From Symbiodinium sp. CCMP2592 (Eukaryota > Sar > Dinophyceae > Suessiales > Symbiodiniaceae), in assembly GCA_905221615.1 (NCBI GenBank), contig CAJNDT010000594.1, positions 113,779 through 177,778 of the forward strand: 64,000 nucleotides of DNA. Reading direction: 5' to 3'. This document shows positions 1-9,867 of the stretch, in pieces. The notes beneath the pieces were generated by a model. That model searched no databases, had not been told where the DNA came from, and saw only the letters and a program-made list of their open reading frames with translations. The position numbers and the translations under genes were made by a program. Positions within the stretch are counted from its first letter, which is position 1. Every line of letters begins with the position of its first letter.

Positions 1-39
1 TGAGTCAACTCATGCAGTCCTCGTTCACTCTCCGACGGT

Positions 40-645
40 TCACCAGGAACCTTCAACATTCTCGGCATGTTCACCAGCAGTCGGTCGATCAAGGGGAGAA
101 AGCAATGTATATCCAATCCACGTGTGACCAGTTGAGCCTCTCGGGTCATCGCACGTCTTGACAGTACCATCGGGCATCTCGATGTCAGCCCATTCATTTG
201 GATGGCCAGTGTCAACCTGCGACGGGTCACTCGAATCGAAAAACATTGTATATGGATCACCCCACAGGCAATCACTCAACAATCCATCAACAGGTGAAGG
301 AGCATCATCAGGGTGGAAGTAACAGTCCTCCCACTCGTGATGCATTTGTATCCAATAACGAGGAAGCATTGTCCACCGGTCAGCAGTCCGGGGTGCTGCA
401 GTCTTTGGGTTCTCGAGATTGAACACTTGCAGCAACAACTCCTTGATTCTGCTGCCATGTTGTGGCAGTGATCGCAAGGCATTCTCCAACTCATGTTCCT
501 CAACATTCCGACTAACTCTCTTTTGACGTTCAAGCACTTCAGGCTCAACATTGGCTTTATCGACAACCTCAGCTGGGTCATCGGACTTTTGGAATTCAAT
601 GATGAGTGAAATTTCGGACTGAAGTATAGACCACAACTGAGACAC
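40..645 (-). CDS. Retrotransposon Pol linker region, function unrecognised
   Basis: An open frame of about 200 codons downstream of the protease of the minus-strand retrotransposon. It is acidic in its first half, with many Glu and Leu residues, and rich in Trp, Asp, Pro and Tyr in its second half. I recognise no catalytic motif. In elements of this kind the stretch between protease and integrase is often a poorly conserved linker, which is the likely role here. The ATG at 645 is only the first Met of the open frame; the true polyprotein would read through from upstream. Confidence 0.45.
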   Translation of the reverse strand: MSQLWSILQSEISLIIEFQKSDDPAEVVDKANVEPEVLERQKRVSRNVEEHELENALRSLPQHGSRIKELLLQVFNLENPKTAAPRTADRWTMLPRYWIQMHHEWEDCYFHPDDAPSPVDGLLSDCLWGDPYTMFFDSSDPSQVDTGHPNEWADIEMPDGTVKTCDDPRGSTGHTWIGYTLLSPLDRPTAGEHAENVEGSW

Positions 646-958
646 GTGCAGAAGACTGCACCATGCCCATGTGATCCAATGATCGGACGTGATAGATCTG
701 AAGTTGTAAATGGAGACGTCCTCGCCATTCCTTGGAATCCTTCGGCCTTGTATTCTTCATTGCCTTGCGCTACACTCGAACATGTCGCATCAACTTCATT
801 TCAGACTCTTTCACTTCCCACATGTCCCAGCAAATCCCTTCTTTGGACTTCGCACCTTGAGCTGCTGCAATCAGAGCTCCAATCTCTGGAACAAGTGGTC
901 AATCGACCCATCATGCATGTCCGACGCTCCACGCCGTTCAACAGATCCAAGTTCAAGC

Positions 959-1387
959 TCAATCCCAGTCATCACTTCTGGATTCTGGAAGACAACTCGC
1001 TGCCATTCTTGCCGCATCTGCCACGGCATATGGCGTGACAGTCGGTGTCAAGTAAACCAATGTTCCTTGATGCACAACCGGCGCGGGGTTGCCAGTTGGA
1101 TCAATCAAGGCCATGTAGCCCTTGGCCATAGCTGTCCAAAAGTCTTGCAATATCAGTCGGGCGACACTCGCCAGTGGGAACGGTATCCCAGTGCACACGT
1201 AAAACTGCACACTCAACGAGTGGCCATTGCCACAATCAGGTTGCACAATCTTACGACCTTGCACATCCAGTGTCTTTCCAGACAAGCTACGCAGTGATGG
1301 GGCACTCTCATTCAACGGCAAAACAGGGTAGCCCGGAGCAAACCATCCCGGACAGCAGTTCGCACAAGCTCCGCTGTCGAACAACAT
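959..1387 (-). CDS. Retrotransposon aspartic protease
   Basis: The frame opens with the retropepsin-type active site LFDSGA, catalytic Asp at codon 4, followed by Cys-rich and hydrophobic segments typical of the small protease fold. The protease would cleave the Gag-Pol polyprotein and works as a dimer in this family. It lies downstream of the zinc-knuckle Gag at 1,615-2,475 in another frame, so a frameshift, natural or mutational, separates them. The Met at the start is probably internal to the polyprotein rather than a real initiator. Confidence 0.65.
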   Translation of the reverse strand: MLFDSGACANCCPGWFAPGYPVLPLNESAPSLRSLSGKTLDVQGRKIVQPDCGNGHSLSVQFYVCTGIPFPLASVARLILQDFWTAMAKGYMALIDPTGNPAPVVHQGTLVYLTPTVTPYAVADAARMAASCLPESRSDDWD

Positions 1388-1614
1388 CCATCATTTGTCC
1401 ACCAGTCCTGCCTGCATGTGAAACTCGACCAGTCTGTCGTCACAACTCAGGTGAGCATTCTCAGGTACATGTCGGTTAGGCACCGGAGGTACTCCAGCAC
1501 TCAACGCACCAATCAGCAAGCAAGCTCCGACAAACAGGTTCGTCATCATTCCAGGTTTCGCGCCTCGAACAGTCCTGGATGGTTTTGCTGCATTCTGATC
1601 CTGAGTCTCGACAG

Positions 1615-2883
1615 TCACGGCCGCAACAGTCTGCAATGGCTCACTCTTGATGGGATCCTGTGGGACAGTCGCAGTGCTTTGCGAACCTGACGATGCACTC
1701 GCATTCGGTTGCTCAACACTCCACCAATCCTGAGAACCCCAAGACCAGTGATCGACCAGTAGCTCCAGTCATCTTCGGACCGAGACCAGTCACCAGACCA
1801 ATCATCAAGAGAACCAATCCAATCCTGATTCCGTTCATAATCCCAGGACCATTCATCACCATACCATCCCGCATCATTGTTCCATTCCGCTGAGTTTCCT
1901 TCATGTTGTCCTTCTTCCTCAATCAAAGCTGACACTCTTCCTTTACGTTTGGGGCATTCCTTGCTCCAGTGGCTCGGATCGCCACACAGAAAACATCCTT
2001 GTCCATTCCCTTTTCCTTTGCTGTATGCTGAACTCATTCCTTTTCCTTTCTTTCCTTTGTGTCCTTTGCTCCTTCCTTTGCCCTTTCCTTTGTACATTCC
2101 TTTTCCTTTGAATCCTTTTCCTTTGCCTTTGTACATTCCTCCTTTTCCTTCTCCTTTGTATCCTTTCCTTCCTTTCGGTGCTCCAATATCCTTATCGACT
2201 GGACCGTCATTCCTGCTTGGCACAACCAAGCGACGACTTTTTATATAACTGTAAACAATCTCAAGCGCCTCAGTGAGTGTATTGATGTTCCTGATATTCA
2301 GCCTCAGCTGCCGCTGCAATGGGCCAGCGGTTTTCTGCATGATCAACGTGATCAGCAGATCACTGTCCAAAGGCACTCCACTCGTCTTCTCATGTCTGTT
2401 CTTCAGTATGATGAAGTCACTCATATCACTCTCAAGGCGGTCACTCTGCAACCGAAAGGCAATGATCTCATTCACGAGATTCGTCGCACGAGCCCGGCTA
2501 TGTAGTCAGAATTGGTTGAACAGTCGACGCCAAATCTCAAAACCATTCTCCGTGTCTTCGTTGCTAACAATCGCTCTAGCAGCTCCGTCAGTGATCTGTG
2601 CCAACATATATGCCTATGGTTTAGCAAGCAATGACATTCGGTTGTTCTGTGTCTGCGTCTGCTGTACATCGTAAGCTTCGCGCAGTCCATCAGTGACAAC
2701 CTTCGTTGCTTTTGTCTCAATCTCATCCATCAGCGTCTTGGCCAGTGGCTTGTACAGTCCTACATATCTTTTGATCTGCCATGACCAATCATCCCATTTT
2801 CCAACACTCCATGGTACGCAGGTGGCGGGAACAATTTCAGTTCTCCACCAGTTCCTCTCTGTCCGAAATCCATTCATTCTCAC
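1615..2883 (-). pseudogene. Retrotransposon Gag with Lys/Gly-rich tract and CCHC zinc knuckle
   Basis: Gag is spread over at least two frames: an N-terminal, Trp-rich part (2,614-2,883) and a core plus nucleocapsid part (1,615-2,475), so the copy is frameshifted near 2,475-2,610. The core resembles the UBN2-type Gag common in dinoflagellate elements. Next comes a highly basic Gly-Lys repeat (about 2,030-2,190) made of short KGKG units. Then follows a zinc knuckle CFLCGDPSHWSKEC at 1,954-1,995 (C-X2-C-X4-H-X4-C), the RNA-binding signature of nucleocapsid. The tail is acidic and Trp-rich. Open frames on the opposite strand here are only mirrors of the basic repeat. Confidence 0.7.
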
Positions 2884-2907
2884 TCCTTCCCTGGTTCCAG
2901 AGCCGAA

Positions 2908-2919
2908 GCTCCGCTACCA
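2908..2919 (-). promoter_or_regulatory. Possible tRNA primer-binding site
   Basis: On the minus strand the sequence reads TGGTAGCGGAGC, complementary to a tRNA 3' end finishing in CCA. It lies just upstream of the Gag reading frame and just after a CA dinucleotide that could end the 5' LTR. The position is right for first-strand priming, but the tRNA cannot be named and the LTR itself could not be delimited. Confidence 0.35.
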
Positions 2920-3051
2920 TGCAAAATTCCACTACACAATCTAGACAGTGAAAGCAAGTAACTGAGATCAATCGCTTTCCACAGTCAGACGCTCAGACAG
3001 CATTCCTTTGTGTGACCAAGCCTTCGTCCAGTCGCGATCTTGAGCCAATGC

Positions 3052-3115
3052 CGTTCGGCATTGTTTCATTCATAAACATGCATCGTTCGGCATTGTTGCA
3101 TTCATAAAAATGCAT
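3052..3115. repeat. Two-copy 32-bp tandem repeat
   Basis: Two adjacent 32-bp units beginning CGTTCGGCATTGTT and ending ATGCAT differ at only two positions. The duplication sits between the truncated minus-strand retrotransposon and a GA microsatellite. No coding role is seen. Confidence 0.75.
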
Positions 3116-3154
3116 CGTGAACATTAGGGGGCGCATTGGGCTCGTGGTATTTAA

Positions 3155-3163
3155 CAGAGAGAC

Positions 3164-3194
<31 letters not shown>

Positions 3195-3210
3195 CAGAGA
3201 ATGACAGAGA
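3155..3210. repeat. (GA)n/(GACA) microsatellite
   Basis: An interrupted run of AG dinucleotides with CAGAGA interruptions. It marks the left edge of the dispersed repeat at about 3,220. Reading frames through it give only Ser/Leu repeats and are not genes. Confidence 0.9.
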
Positions 3211-3219
3211 ATGTGTGTG

Positions 3220-4010
3220 GGAGATAGTGAGAGCCTGGCCAGGACAGCTTGGCCGTGCAAAGAGGCGATTGCAGGGCAATGCAGGCAGCCTGCTTGCGTC
3301 AGAATTTGCTCTTCCACTTGATCGCATAAGACTAGAGTCCTGCATGGATGACGTAGCACAATCTGCCATGCGGCCCTTCTTTGATGTCTAGGCATCTGGG
3401 AGGATCCCGGCGACTTCATCTTGCGCCTGAGGGACAAGGTCCAGGGAAGTGAACGCTGTCTGAAGGTGACGCTCCGGACAGACCGGCTTGGTGTGGCAGG
3501 CAACTCGCAGAAGCCCGGCGTTGTGGCAAACTCTGGACCCTGTTGGTGTACCGCTCGTGTGCTCCTCAACAAATCCCCTTGGTCTCTGATCAAAGCTGCA
3601 AGCTGCAGCAGCTTGCATCCGTTGAGGCATTTGCCAGCATTGACACGCATCACGTCCCGCTGGTGCCAGAGGACTGTCTGCCTGTAATTGGGCCGAAGAG
3701 TGCTCAGGAAGGCCATCTCTCTCGTCACGTCATCACTGGGAAAGTGACGGGGAGGAACCCACGAACCAGCGAAACCCCTGAACTGCGCACTCTTCTTGAG
3801 TCCTGATCCTCACATGACGATGGCTTTTACTACGGGTACCAAAAAGTTGCCAGGCAGCTGACAGAGGTGGGGCTTCCCACGAGAAGCCAAGAATGAGGAT
3901 AGTGCCCGAGTAAGGCCTTGCCCCCACCACTTTCACATGGCAGGAAGTGGGCGACAAGGAGGCCAACCTGTCTTTTGCCGTCTTTACGCTGAGGATTCTG
4001 TTCATTTGGG
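3220..4010 (+). repeat. Dispersed repeat, copy 1 (second copy at 50.2 kb)
   Basis: A block of about 0.8 kb aligns by eye, with many substitutions and small indels, to 50,180-50,870 in the same orientation. Shared landmarks in order are GGCAGCCTGCTTGC, TGGGAGGATCCC, GAGGGACAAGGTCCAGGGAAG, GTTGCCAGCATT, AGAAGCCAAGAAT and TGGCAGGAAGTGG. Both copies contain stops in all frames, so this is a noncoding repeat or a decayed element. No terminal repeats or target duplications were found. Confidence 0.75.
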
Positions 4011-5423
4011 GCGCCCACGGCCACCACTAAGTGTCATTGCCGCACCTGCTTTTCGGGAAGAGCTAATCGATTTTGCCCCACTTGGTGGCCCGGTAGAGCT
4101 AATTGATTTTGCCCCACTTGCCGGAGGGAGCGGGGAAGGGGGGGAAGGGAATTGGTGAAAGGGGCCACAAGTCTCTTCACAAACTCCGTTTGAGGCAGAC
4201 TTGTGGTCGGCCAAGCAAAAATAGGGAGGGGGGAGGTTGGATGGTGGAGGGAGGGGAGGGAGGGGGAGGGGGGGGAATGCCCCACCCCCCCACGACCCGT
4301 TTGCAAGGAGGCAAGAGGGCGGCAAGGGGGCAAGCGTCAAAAGTCGCTTAGCGGCCCACACAGTAGCAAGCGGGCAAGTGGGGCAATGTCGTTTTCCACC
4401 CAGGAACCAGAGCAAGTGGGGCAAGCGGGGCAAGTGGCAGAAAACATTTAGAGGCCCACGTTTGCACGCCCACTGCAAGATGTGCACATTGCAAGGGTGC
4501 TTTCAAGTTGCCCTCAAGTAGCATGGTGTAAGGCAGGGTTAGTTCTGCTCCTAAAGCCAATGGCAGGAAACAACTCTAGCAACTCTGATGGCGTCCCTCC
4601 GCAAGAGGGTTTTGAAAACATGTTGATTGCAGAGCTGGTCCCCCTGGCCGCAGATCGGTACTGCGACGTCGACAAGCCAGGCGGCAGGGGTTGTTGTGCG
4701 TTGTGAGAGGACACATTGGACATGTGGAGCCGGCAATTTGTTGCAGGAAGGGATTGCCGAGGCTCCCAAGGAACCGTCAACCCTAAACCATCCTAAACCC
4801 AGTTGTGTAGGGGTTTCGGGATAATCCAAAGCTCTTCCGACCTGGGGGACGAATGTAACTTCTTTTTCTTGTGGTACTGCAACTCTCCCAAGCAGGTAGC
4901 CTCCAACACCCACAATTTATATAAATCGAACAACCCCCAAAGAGGCACCGACTGAGAACCCCTGATCTTTTTCACATTTTGAAGCGGCCTTCAGGGCCCG
5001 GACGTCGCACTGGTGGCCGTGCTTGTGCTGACGCCCCACGGGCTGCAATTTGTGGTGCTTGGGGGTGAGGGCTGGTTTAGAACTCTGGGTTCACGACGCC
5101 CCTCATGACGCAACCTACGCAATGTGGAAGCTGCAGGCCCTGAAAAATGTTTGGCATCGCATCCCAGGTCCATTGCGATGATGTGCATCGGCTGTTTGTG
5201 CATCCGCCGTGTGCGTGCCGTACGCGCGTCCAAATCACACAGCGAGACCCCGCTGGAGGCAGCGGCCTTCTCGGCAAGCGCTTGGCTGACAGGGCTTACG
5301 GTTTTCGGTTCCACAAGTCCACAAGTACAGGGCTTAGGGTTTTTCGGTTCCACAACGTGCCAGACCGCTGTAGCCTACAGCACGCGCCCGGAGTTGCCCT
5401 GTGAATCTCCTCCCATGCATGAG
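4011..5423. other. Noncoding stretch with short tandem and G-rich tracts
   Basis: A two-copy unit of about 35 bp (4,059-4,124, core GATTTTGCCCCACTTG) is followed by a purine strand very rich in GGGGA and GGCAAG (about 4,125-4,440). At 5,296-5,350 a short duplication contains GGGCTTAGGGTTTTTCGG, a telomere-like motif. I see no gene in this stretch. Confidence 0.6.
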
Positions 5424-5428
5424 GTTAT
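5424..5428. other. Target site duplication, left copy (GTTAT)
   Basis: GTTAT directly precedes the 5' LTR and is repeated at 17,605-17,609 directly after the 3' LTR. Five base pairs is the usual duplication size for Copia-type integrases, which supports the element boundaries. Confidence 0.8.
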
Positions 5429-5639
5429 AGTTGAAGCATCTCGAAGATCCTCCATGTAAAGATTGTCTGATTGTGTAGTGCATGACGTCATCGCCAACGA
5501 CTTTGGCTCAAACATGAAAAAGGACGACGCTGAGCCTCGTTCTTGCGTTCAAGGCCGGGTTTCCTTTTGTGGTTTCCCTTCGCTTCCTCTTCGTTCTTAC
5601 CCTAACATAGCGTTGTCTCTGTTTGTGGTCAGAATAACT
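5429..5639 (+). repeat. 5' LTR
   Basis: This 211-bp direct repeat matches 17,394-17,604 with nine substitutions and no indels seen. Its ends AGTT/AACT are short inverted repeats. It contains the palindrome TGACGTCA at 5,483-5,490, the consensus of CRE/ATF-type bZIP sites, which is also kept in the 3' LTR and could act in transcription of the element. Confidence 0.9.
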
Positions 5640-5650
5640 GGTTATCAGCC
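5639..5650 (+). promoter_or_regulatory. Primer-binding site (tRNA-Met-like)
   Basis: TGGTTATCAGCC overlaps the last base of the 5' LTR. Plant Copia elements usually have TGGTATCAGAGC here, complementary to initiator methionine tRNA. The similarity and exact position support priming by a comparable tRNA, though the host tRNA is not available to compare. Confidence 0.6.
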
Positions 5651-5698
5651 GTAGCGCTTTTGGATTCAGGGTTTTCCGTGTAGAGCAGTTCTGCTTCT

Positions 5699-7117
5699 AT
5701 GGACGATAATCCGGAACGGCCACAAGAGCTCCTTCCTCGACCCCAGAAGACACGAGGAAGTCGAGCTGGACGTTCGGCCAAGCGGAAACGGGAGGCTTTC
5801 CAGAGGTTCGTATTTGCCGAAGCGCAGGTTTCGAACCCTGGGAAGTATTCATCTGCATTGGAAGTACCTTTTCGTCGTCCAGACGGTACTACCAGGGCTT
5901 TTGGAGTGCCTCCACCATCAAGCGATCCTTATCAGGAGGAAGAGGCTGCAGTAGAAGCTGAGGAAGAAGAAGTTGTGGTGGAAATTGAGACAGAAGCTGA
6001 GCCTCCTACGGTTCCCCATCCACGACTTCTCCCTACTCCTATAGTTTCGAAGGCCAAGCTTACAGAACCTGTGGGAAACCGCTTGATACCGCGTGCTGCA
6101 GGTCCTGCTCCGGTTTATGGTCGGCTTGCAAGTGGCAAAGCTGCTCCACCACCACCTCCGCCTAAGCCGTCTACCACACCATCTCAGCCTAAGGTTGTTG
6201 TGTCTAAGGCACGTCCTGCTTCAGCGAGTGAGTCTCAGCCGAAGGCAGTAGCATCCAAGGCGCGTCCTGTTACTGCTAGCGATTCCAGTGCAAGAGGATC
6301 TCGGGATTCGCCTCCGAAGGCTGTTGCTGTGAAAGCTCGGCCAGTGCAACCGCCGGGGCCTCCTCCATCTAAGAGGTCCTACGAGGAGATCGAGGTTCAG
6401 GACGAGGAGTGCCTTCCTTCTATTGATCCTGGGCTTCGCGTGGATTTCGGTAACACTGGTGTGGAGATCATTGATCCCAATACCTATCGCATCGTGGGCT
6501 TGACGCGCCATTCGATCGCGAACTCCCACTACATCATTTCCTGCGATTTTCATAGTTGCCTGGATTTGGATAGGCGTGGGGCTCACGTGGACTGGTCTTC
6601 AGATTATCCTGTTCGCCCTTTTGAAGCTCAAAGATTCCTGGCTCGTGTCGCTAAACTCGCTGACAGAACGAACGGATTAGTTATAGTCTGCTCGTATTGC
6701 CACCGCGAAGAAACGAAGCGACACGTGGTGAGAACCACTTGTAACACAGTGGAGACTTTGGAATCGGAACTCGGAGGGAACGCTGTAGCGTTTGTTGTGC
6801 TTACACGTTCGGCTACAGGGAGATCTGGGAAGGCAGAAGTCCTTCGGAGACTTTGGTCTCTGCCTGCAGGAGCAGGGTCGAAGTGGGCGCTGGTTCATCT
6901 GGACGATTCTTCAGACATCATCGATTCGCTGGCCAACATCCCGAAGGTGACCCTGATTCACATCCGTTCCCTTTGGAAGAAGAAGCATCGTCGTCCAGCT
7001 CCTCCAATTTCTCCTTGTGTATCCTTCGACCACGTCGCGGACTCCTACGACTACATTCGCGGCTGGGTCGAGCAGTGCTATCCAGATACCTTTGATTTCA
7101 GCCAGCTCGACGTTTAG
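5699..7117 (+). CDS. Retrotransposon ORF1, Pro/Lys-rich with C-terminal HAD-like domain
   Basis: An intact 472-codon frame beginning 60 bp after the 5' LTR. Residues 1-230 are low complexity: a basic N-terminus (KRKREAF), an acidic EEE tract near 90, and repeated SKARP/VKARP units with Pro runs. Residues about 260-460 look globular. They contain four motifs spaced as in haloacid-dehalogenase phosphatases: CDFHSCLD (Asp283, with His285 where the second Asp is usual), VCSY (Ser332), GKAEVL (Lys378) and LDDSSD (Asp402-Asp403). The assignment is my inference from motif order, not a search. It is the only long frame of this element without a visible break. It stands apart from Gag, so it may be a captured host domain that helps the element. 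Enzymatic activity is uncertain. Confidence 0.7.
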   Translation: MDDNPERPQELLPRPQKTRGSRAGRSAKRKREAFQRFVFAEAQVSNPGKYSSALEVPFRRPDGTTRAFGVPPPSSDPYQEEEAAVEAEEEEVVVEIETEAEPPTVPHPRLLPTPIVSKAKLTEPVGNRLIPRAAGPAPVYGRLASGKAAPPPPPPKPSTTPSQPKVVVSKARPASASESQPKAVASKARPVTASDSSARGSRDSPPKAVAVKARPVQPPGPPPSKRSYEEIEVQDEECLPSIDPGLRVDFGNTGVEIIDPNTYRIVGLTRHSIANSHYIISCDFHSCLDLDRRGAHVDWSSDYPVRPFEAQRFLARVAKLADRTNGLVIVCSYCHREETKRHVVRTTCNTVETLESELGGNAVAFVVLTRSATGRSGKAEVLRRLWSLPAGAGSKWALVHLDDSSDIIDSLANIPKVTLIHIRSLWKKKHRRPAPPISPCVSFDHVADSYDYIRGWVEQCYPDTFDFSQLDV

Positions 7118-8372
7118 TCTGGCATCGTCCGTGCGTCTCAGAGTACGATAGGTCGCTTTGCGCCACTGCTGTGCAGACTGGGGTTGCTAAAGGCTAAAGG
7201 TATCGGTTGCTTTGAACTTTCTTTTTCAGGGCCGTCTGATCGGCTGCTTCTGCGCCACAGACGGGTTCACAGGGTTTCTTGCCTAATTCAGGAAAGTTCC
7301 GGTTCGGTTGGGTTCGGTTGGGTTCGGTTCATGCGGTATGAACCGGATGGCGGTTCTGAGCGGTTCGGTTCTTGTGCGGTTCGGTTCGCGGTTCCTACCG
7401 GTTCCGCGGCTCATCCTCTTCGACGAGTACAAGTTCGATGCTGAAACGTGGCTCCTGCCTATTTACGGGGTTTTGGAGCTTTCAGCAGAGACAAATAGTT
7501 GCAGCTTAGCGTCCTCCGCACTCGCGTTCCAACGTGCGTCCTCAGACCGCACGTCCTCAGACCGCACGTCCTGAAATTACACAGATCCAGCTGCTTGAAA
7601 GCAAGTGGCAAAATGCATTTCTGGGAGCCTGCAAAATGCATGTTTGCAGGCGCCTCGGACAACGCACTGCCCAAAGCTTTTTCAGGGCAGTAGGAACCCT
7701 TGCGGTGTCAATTCCAACCAAACAATGTTCACGACCTCCAGGAAGCAAGAAAATGCATTTTGTGGGGCCTGCAAATGCGTTTGCCGGGGCTGCCACAATG
7801 CACTTCGCCACCTTGCCAGAGAGAATTCTCTGCGCAGACACTGGTTCCAAAACTAACAGATCTTGCGAATGTGGGTTGTGGGCCTTCGTTTACCCAAACA
7901 GTGTCGACTGCTGTGAGATTCCTTGGACTTGGAGTGCCCAATTCCAAAGACCACCGTGAGACTCTGTGCCCCCACCCCTGCCAGAGACTGCCGCGACATG
8001 CCTTGGACTATGGATCGTCGAAGGAACTGAGTCGCCAACTCGAGCACTGACACTTCCCCATGCTTCTGCATATAATAAGCGTGTTTGTGTTGGCTCAAAC
8101 AATCCCTCCCAACCCGCCCCCCGCCCCCCCGGTTCATAGGGTTGCGGTTTGCGTGTCCGGTAGTCGTAGCAGTAGTAGTAGTAGTAGTAGAAGTAGTAGT
8201 AGAAGTAGTAGTAGAAGTAGTAGTAGGAGGAGCAGGAGGGCGGGCGGGCTGGGCGGCGGGCGGGGCGGGCGGGTGCGGGGTGTGACGGGCGGGGGTGGGC
8301 GGACGGAGTTTCGGCGGTTGAGAGCAGCCACACTAGTAGCAGTGGCGGTAGTAGCAAAGCAGCAGAGAGACG

Positions 8373-8429
8373 AAATGTGCCAGGTTTGTGGGCTTTCCAG
8401 GCGCTGCGAGCCCAAAAACCTGGCACATT
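8373..8429. repeat. Inverted-repeat hairpin, copy 1
   Basis: A 21-bp inverted repeat starting AAATGTGCCAGGTTT with one mismatch surrounds a 15-base loop. It is followed by the same TGCCTGTCCGG tail as copy 2, so the hairpin was duplicated together with its flanks. Confidence 0.85.
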
Positions 8430-8548
8430 TGCCTGTCCGGTGGTTGTGGTGTAGTAGTAGTAGTAGCAGTTGTAGTAGGAGAAGAAGAAGTAGTAGGAGG
8501 AGCAGGAGAGCACCAGGCGGTAGTAGTAGCAGCAGAGAGTAGGAGGCG

Positions 8549-8606
8549 AAATGTGCCAGGTTTTTGGGCTTTCCAGGCGCTGCGAGCCCAAAAACCTGGC
8601 ACATTT
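8549..8606. repeat. Inverted-repeat hairpin, copy 2
   Basis: The stem AAATGTGCCAGGTTTTTGGG and its exact complement enclose a loop containing TTCCAGGCGCTGCGA. The stem is a perfect 21 bp. It lies 176 bp after copy 1 and is embedded in GTA microsatellite. Confidence 0.9.
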
Positions 8607-8619
8607 GCCTGTCCGGTAG

Positions 8620-8657
8620 TGGTAGTAGAGTAGGAGTGCAGTAGCAGTAGCAGTAGC

Positions 8658-8718
<61 letters not shown>

Positions 8719-8734
8719 CTAGTAGTAGTAGTAC

Positions 8735-8805
<71 letters not shown>

Positions 8806-8844
8806 TAGTAGTGTAGTAGTGTAGTAGTGTAGTAGTGTAGTAGT

Positions 8845-8876
<32 letters not shown>

Positions 8877-8905
8877 TGTTGTAGTAGTAGTAGTAGGAGT
8901 AGTGT
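8620..8905. repeat. (GTA)n microsatellite
   Basis: A long trinucleotide array with rare interruptions (CTAGTA; a GTAGTAGTGTA subarray around 8,805-8,850). It is the largest of three GTA arrays in this insertion; the others are at 8,159-8,231 and 8,450-8,495. Confidence 0.95.
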
Positions 8906-9152
8906 TTGGGGGAGGGGAACGATTCGGAGGGGAACGGTTCGGTTCACGGTGCGGTTCCTAGCGGTTCGCTGCAACGGTTCGGTTCGGGTCATGCGGTTCG
9001 GTTCCTGGCGGTTCGGTTTCTGCGGTTCGGTTCGGTTCCAGAACCTTCCTGCTAATTCGTAAGGCTGCTACGGCGCCACAGCCCGAACTGCATCACCGCA
9101 CTTTGTGCCTTGCACTTCGAACAAAAGGTGCTCGGCATCCTGCCCTGCAATC

Positions 9153-9823
9153 ATGTCGCAATCTCAATCAACCCCGACTGATCCAAGCTCGCTGCTTGAC
9201 ATCTCAAGTGCTTCGGCAGCTGCGGTTCCAGGTATGAGGGATTCCTCCTCCCCCTCTGGGGGATCCGAGAGTAGTTCAGCTTTACCTGAGCGTGAACGCT
9301 CCCCTCCTGCCAACAGAAGAGCTCTGGCCCGAACTCCCCGGAAAGCCTCAGCTCCTTACCCAGCTAGCAGTGTTCCTAGCGATGGTCCCAATGTTCCGAC
9401 AGTTGTTCACAGCCAAATGCTAAGCCTGCTAAGCATAGGAGCATGGCCTCAGCAAGTCCTCGCCGCACAGCAAGTCGCTGCTGGTGAAGGTGTCGCCGCC
9501 CAGGCGGAACTGCTGCACCGAGTTTCTATCAATGAGGTACAAGGTCAAGTCAGGGACGTGCTAAATGAGGCGGGATCTGCAGTCGATCAGCTTCGTGAAC
9601 AACTTAGCTTTCGGAGATCCGATGTGGGGAATTGTTTGAGTATGGTCAGTTCGTTGAACGTCAGCTTACGCAGGCACAGGCTGACTTGAGTAGACTAGAG
9701 GCTGAGTTGAGTACCCAACGGGTGAATTTCCAAGAGACCAATGCTGCTCTCCAGGATTGTCAGTCAAGCAACAATGCGTTGACCTTCCAGCTAAATCAAT
9801 CCCGTGTAGAGTGTCAGATCAAG

Positions 9824-9867
<44 letters not shown>

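Larger units (their letters stand above)
1..2919 (-). mobile_element. LTR retrotransposon, 5' half (gag-protease), truncated by window edge
   Basis: Reading from high to low coordinates, the minus strand carries a possible tRNA primer-binding site, Gag, a CCHC zinc knuckle, an aspartic protease and a linker ORF. This is the usual order of an LTR retrotransposon. The reading frame is broken at several places between gag segments, so the copy looks inactive. The integrase and reverse transcriptase that would decide Copia or Gypsy lie beyond position 1. No second LTR is in the window, so the element's outer boundary above 2,920 cannot be fixed. Identification as an LTR element is strong from the knuckle plus the DSGA protease; the superfamily is not known. 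Confidence 0.75.
7261..9072. mobile_element. Probable insertion between ORF1 and gag, microsatellite-rich
   Basis: About 1.8 kb is flanked by a 19-bp imperfect direct repeat (7,242-7,260 and 9,063-9,081, 17 matches, the last nine GCGCCACAG exact). Inside each end are inverted similarities (AATTCAGGAAAGTTCCGG near 7,281 against the complement of the segment near 9,040) and arrays of GGTTCGGTTC. The interior holds (GTA)n arrays and two hairpins. Removing it would place ORF1 about 0.2 kb before gag. No coding capacity is seen; Leu-, Ser- and Val-rich frames here only translate the microsatellite. The flanking repeat suggests a target duplication, but the mechanism is unclear. Confidence 0.5.

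Noticed and set aside
2034-2248. Open frames antisense to or out of frame with the minus-strand Gag
   Set aside because: They mirror the Gly-Lys repeat and contain no independent features.
4002-4521. Pro-rich and Gly-rich ORFs on both strands
   Set aside because: They follow from a strongly G-rich strand and overlap in all frames.
8060-8992. Long Leu-, Ser-, Val- or Tyr-rich open frames on both strands
   Set aside because: They are translations of GTA microsatellite in different frames and have no other content.
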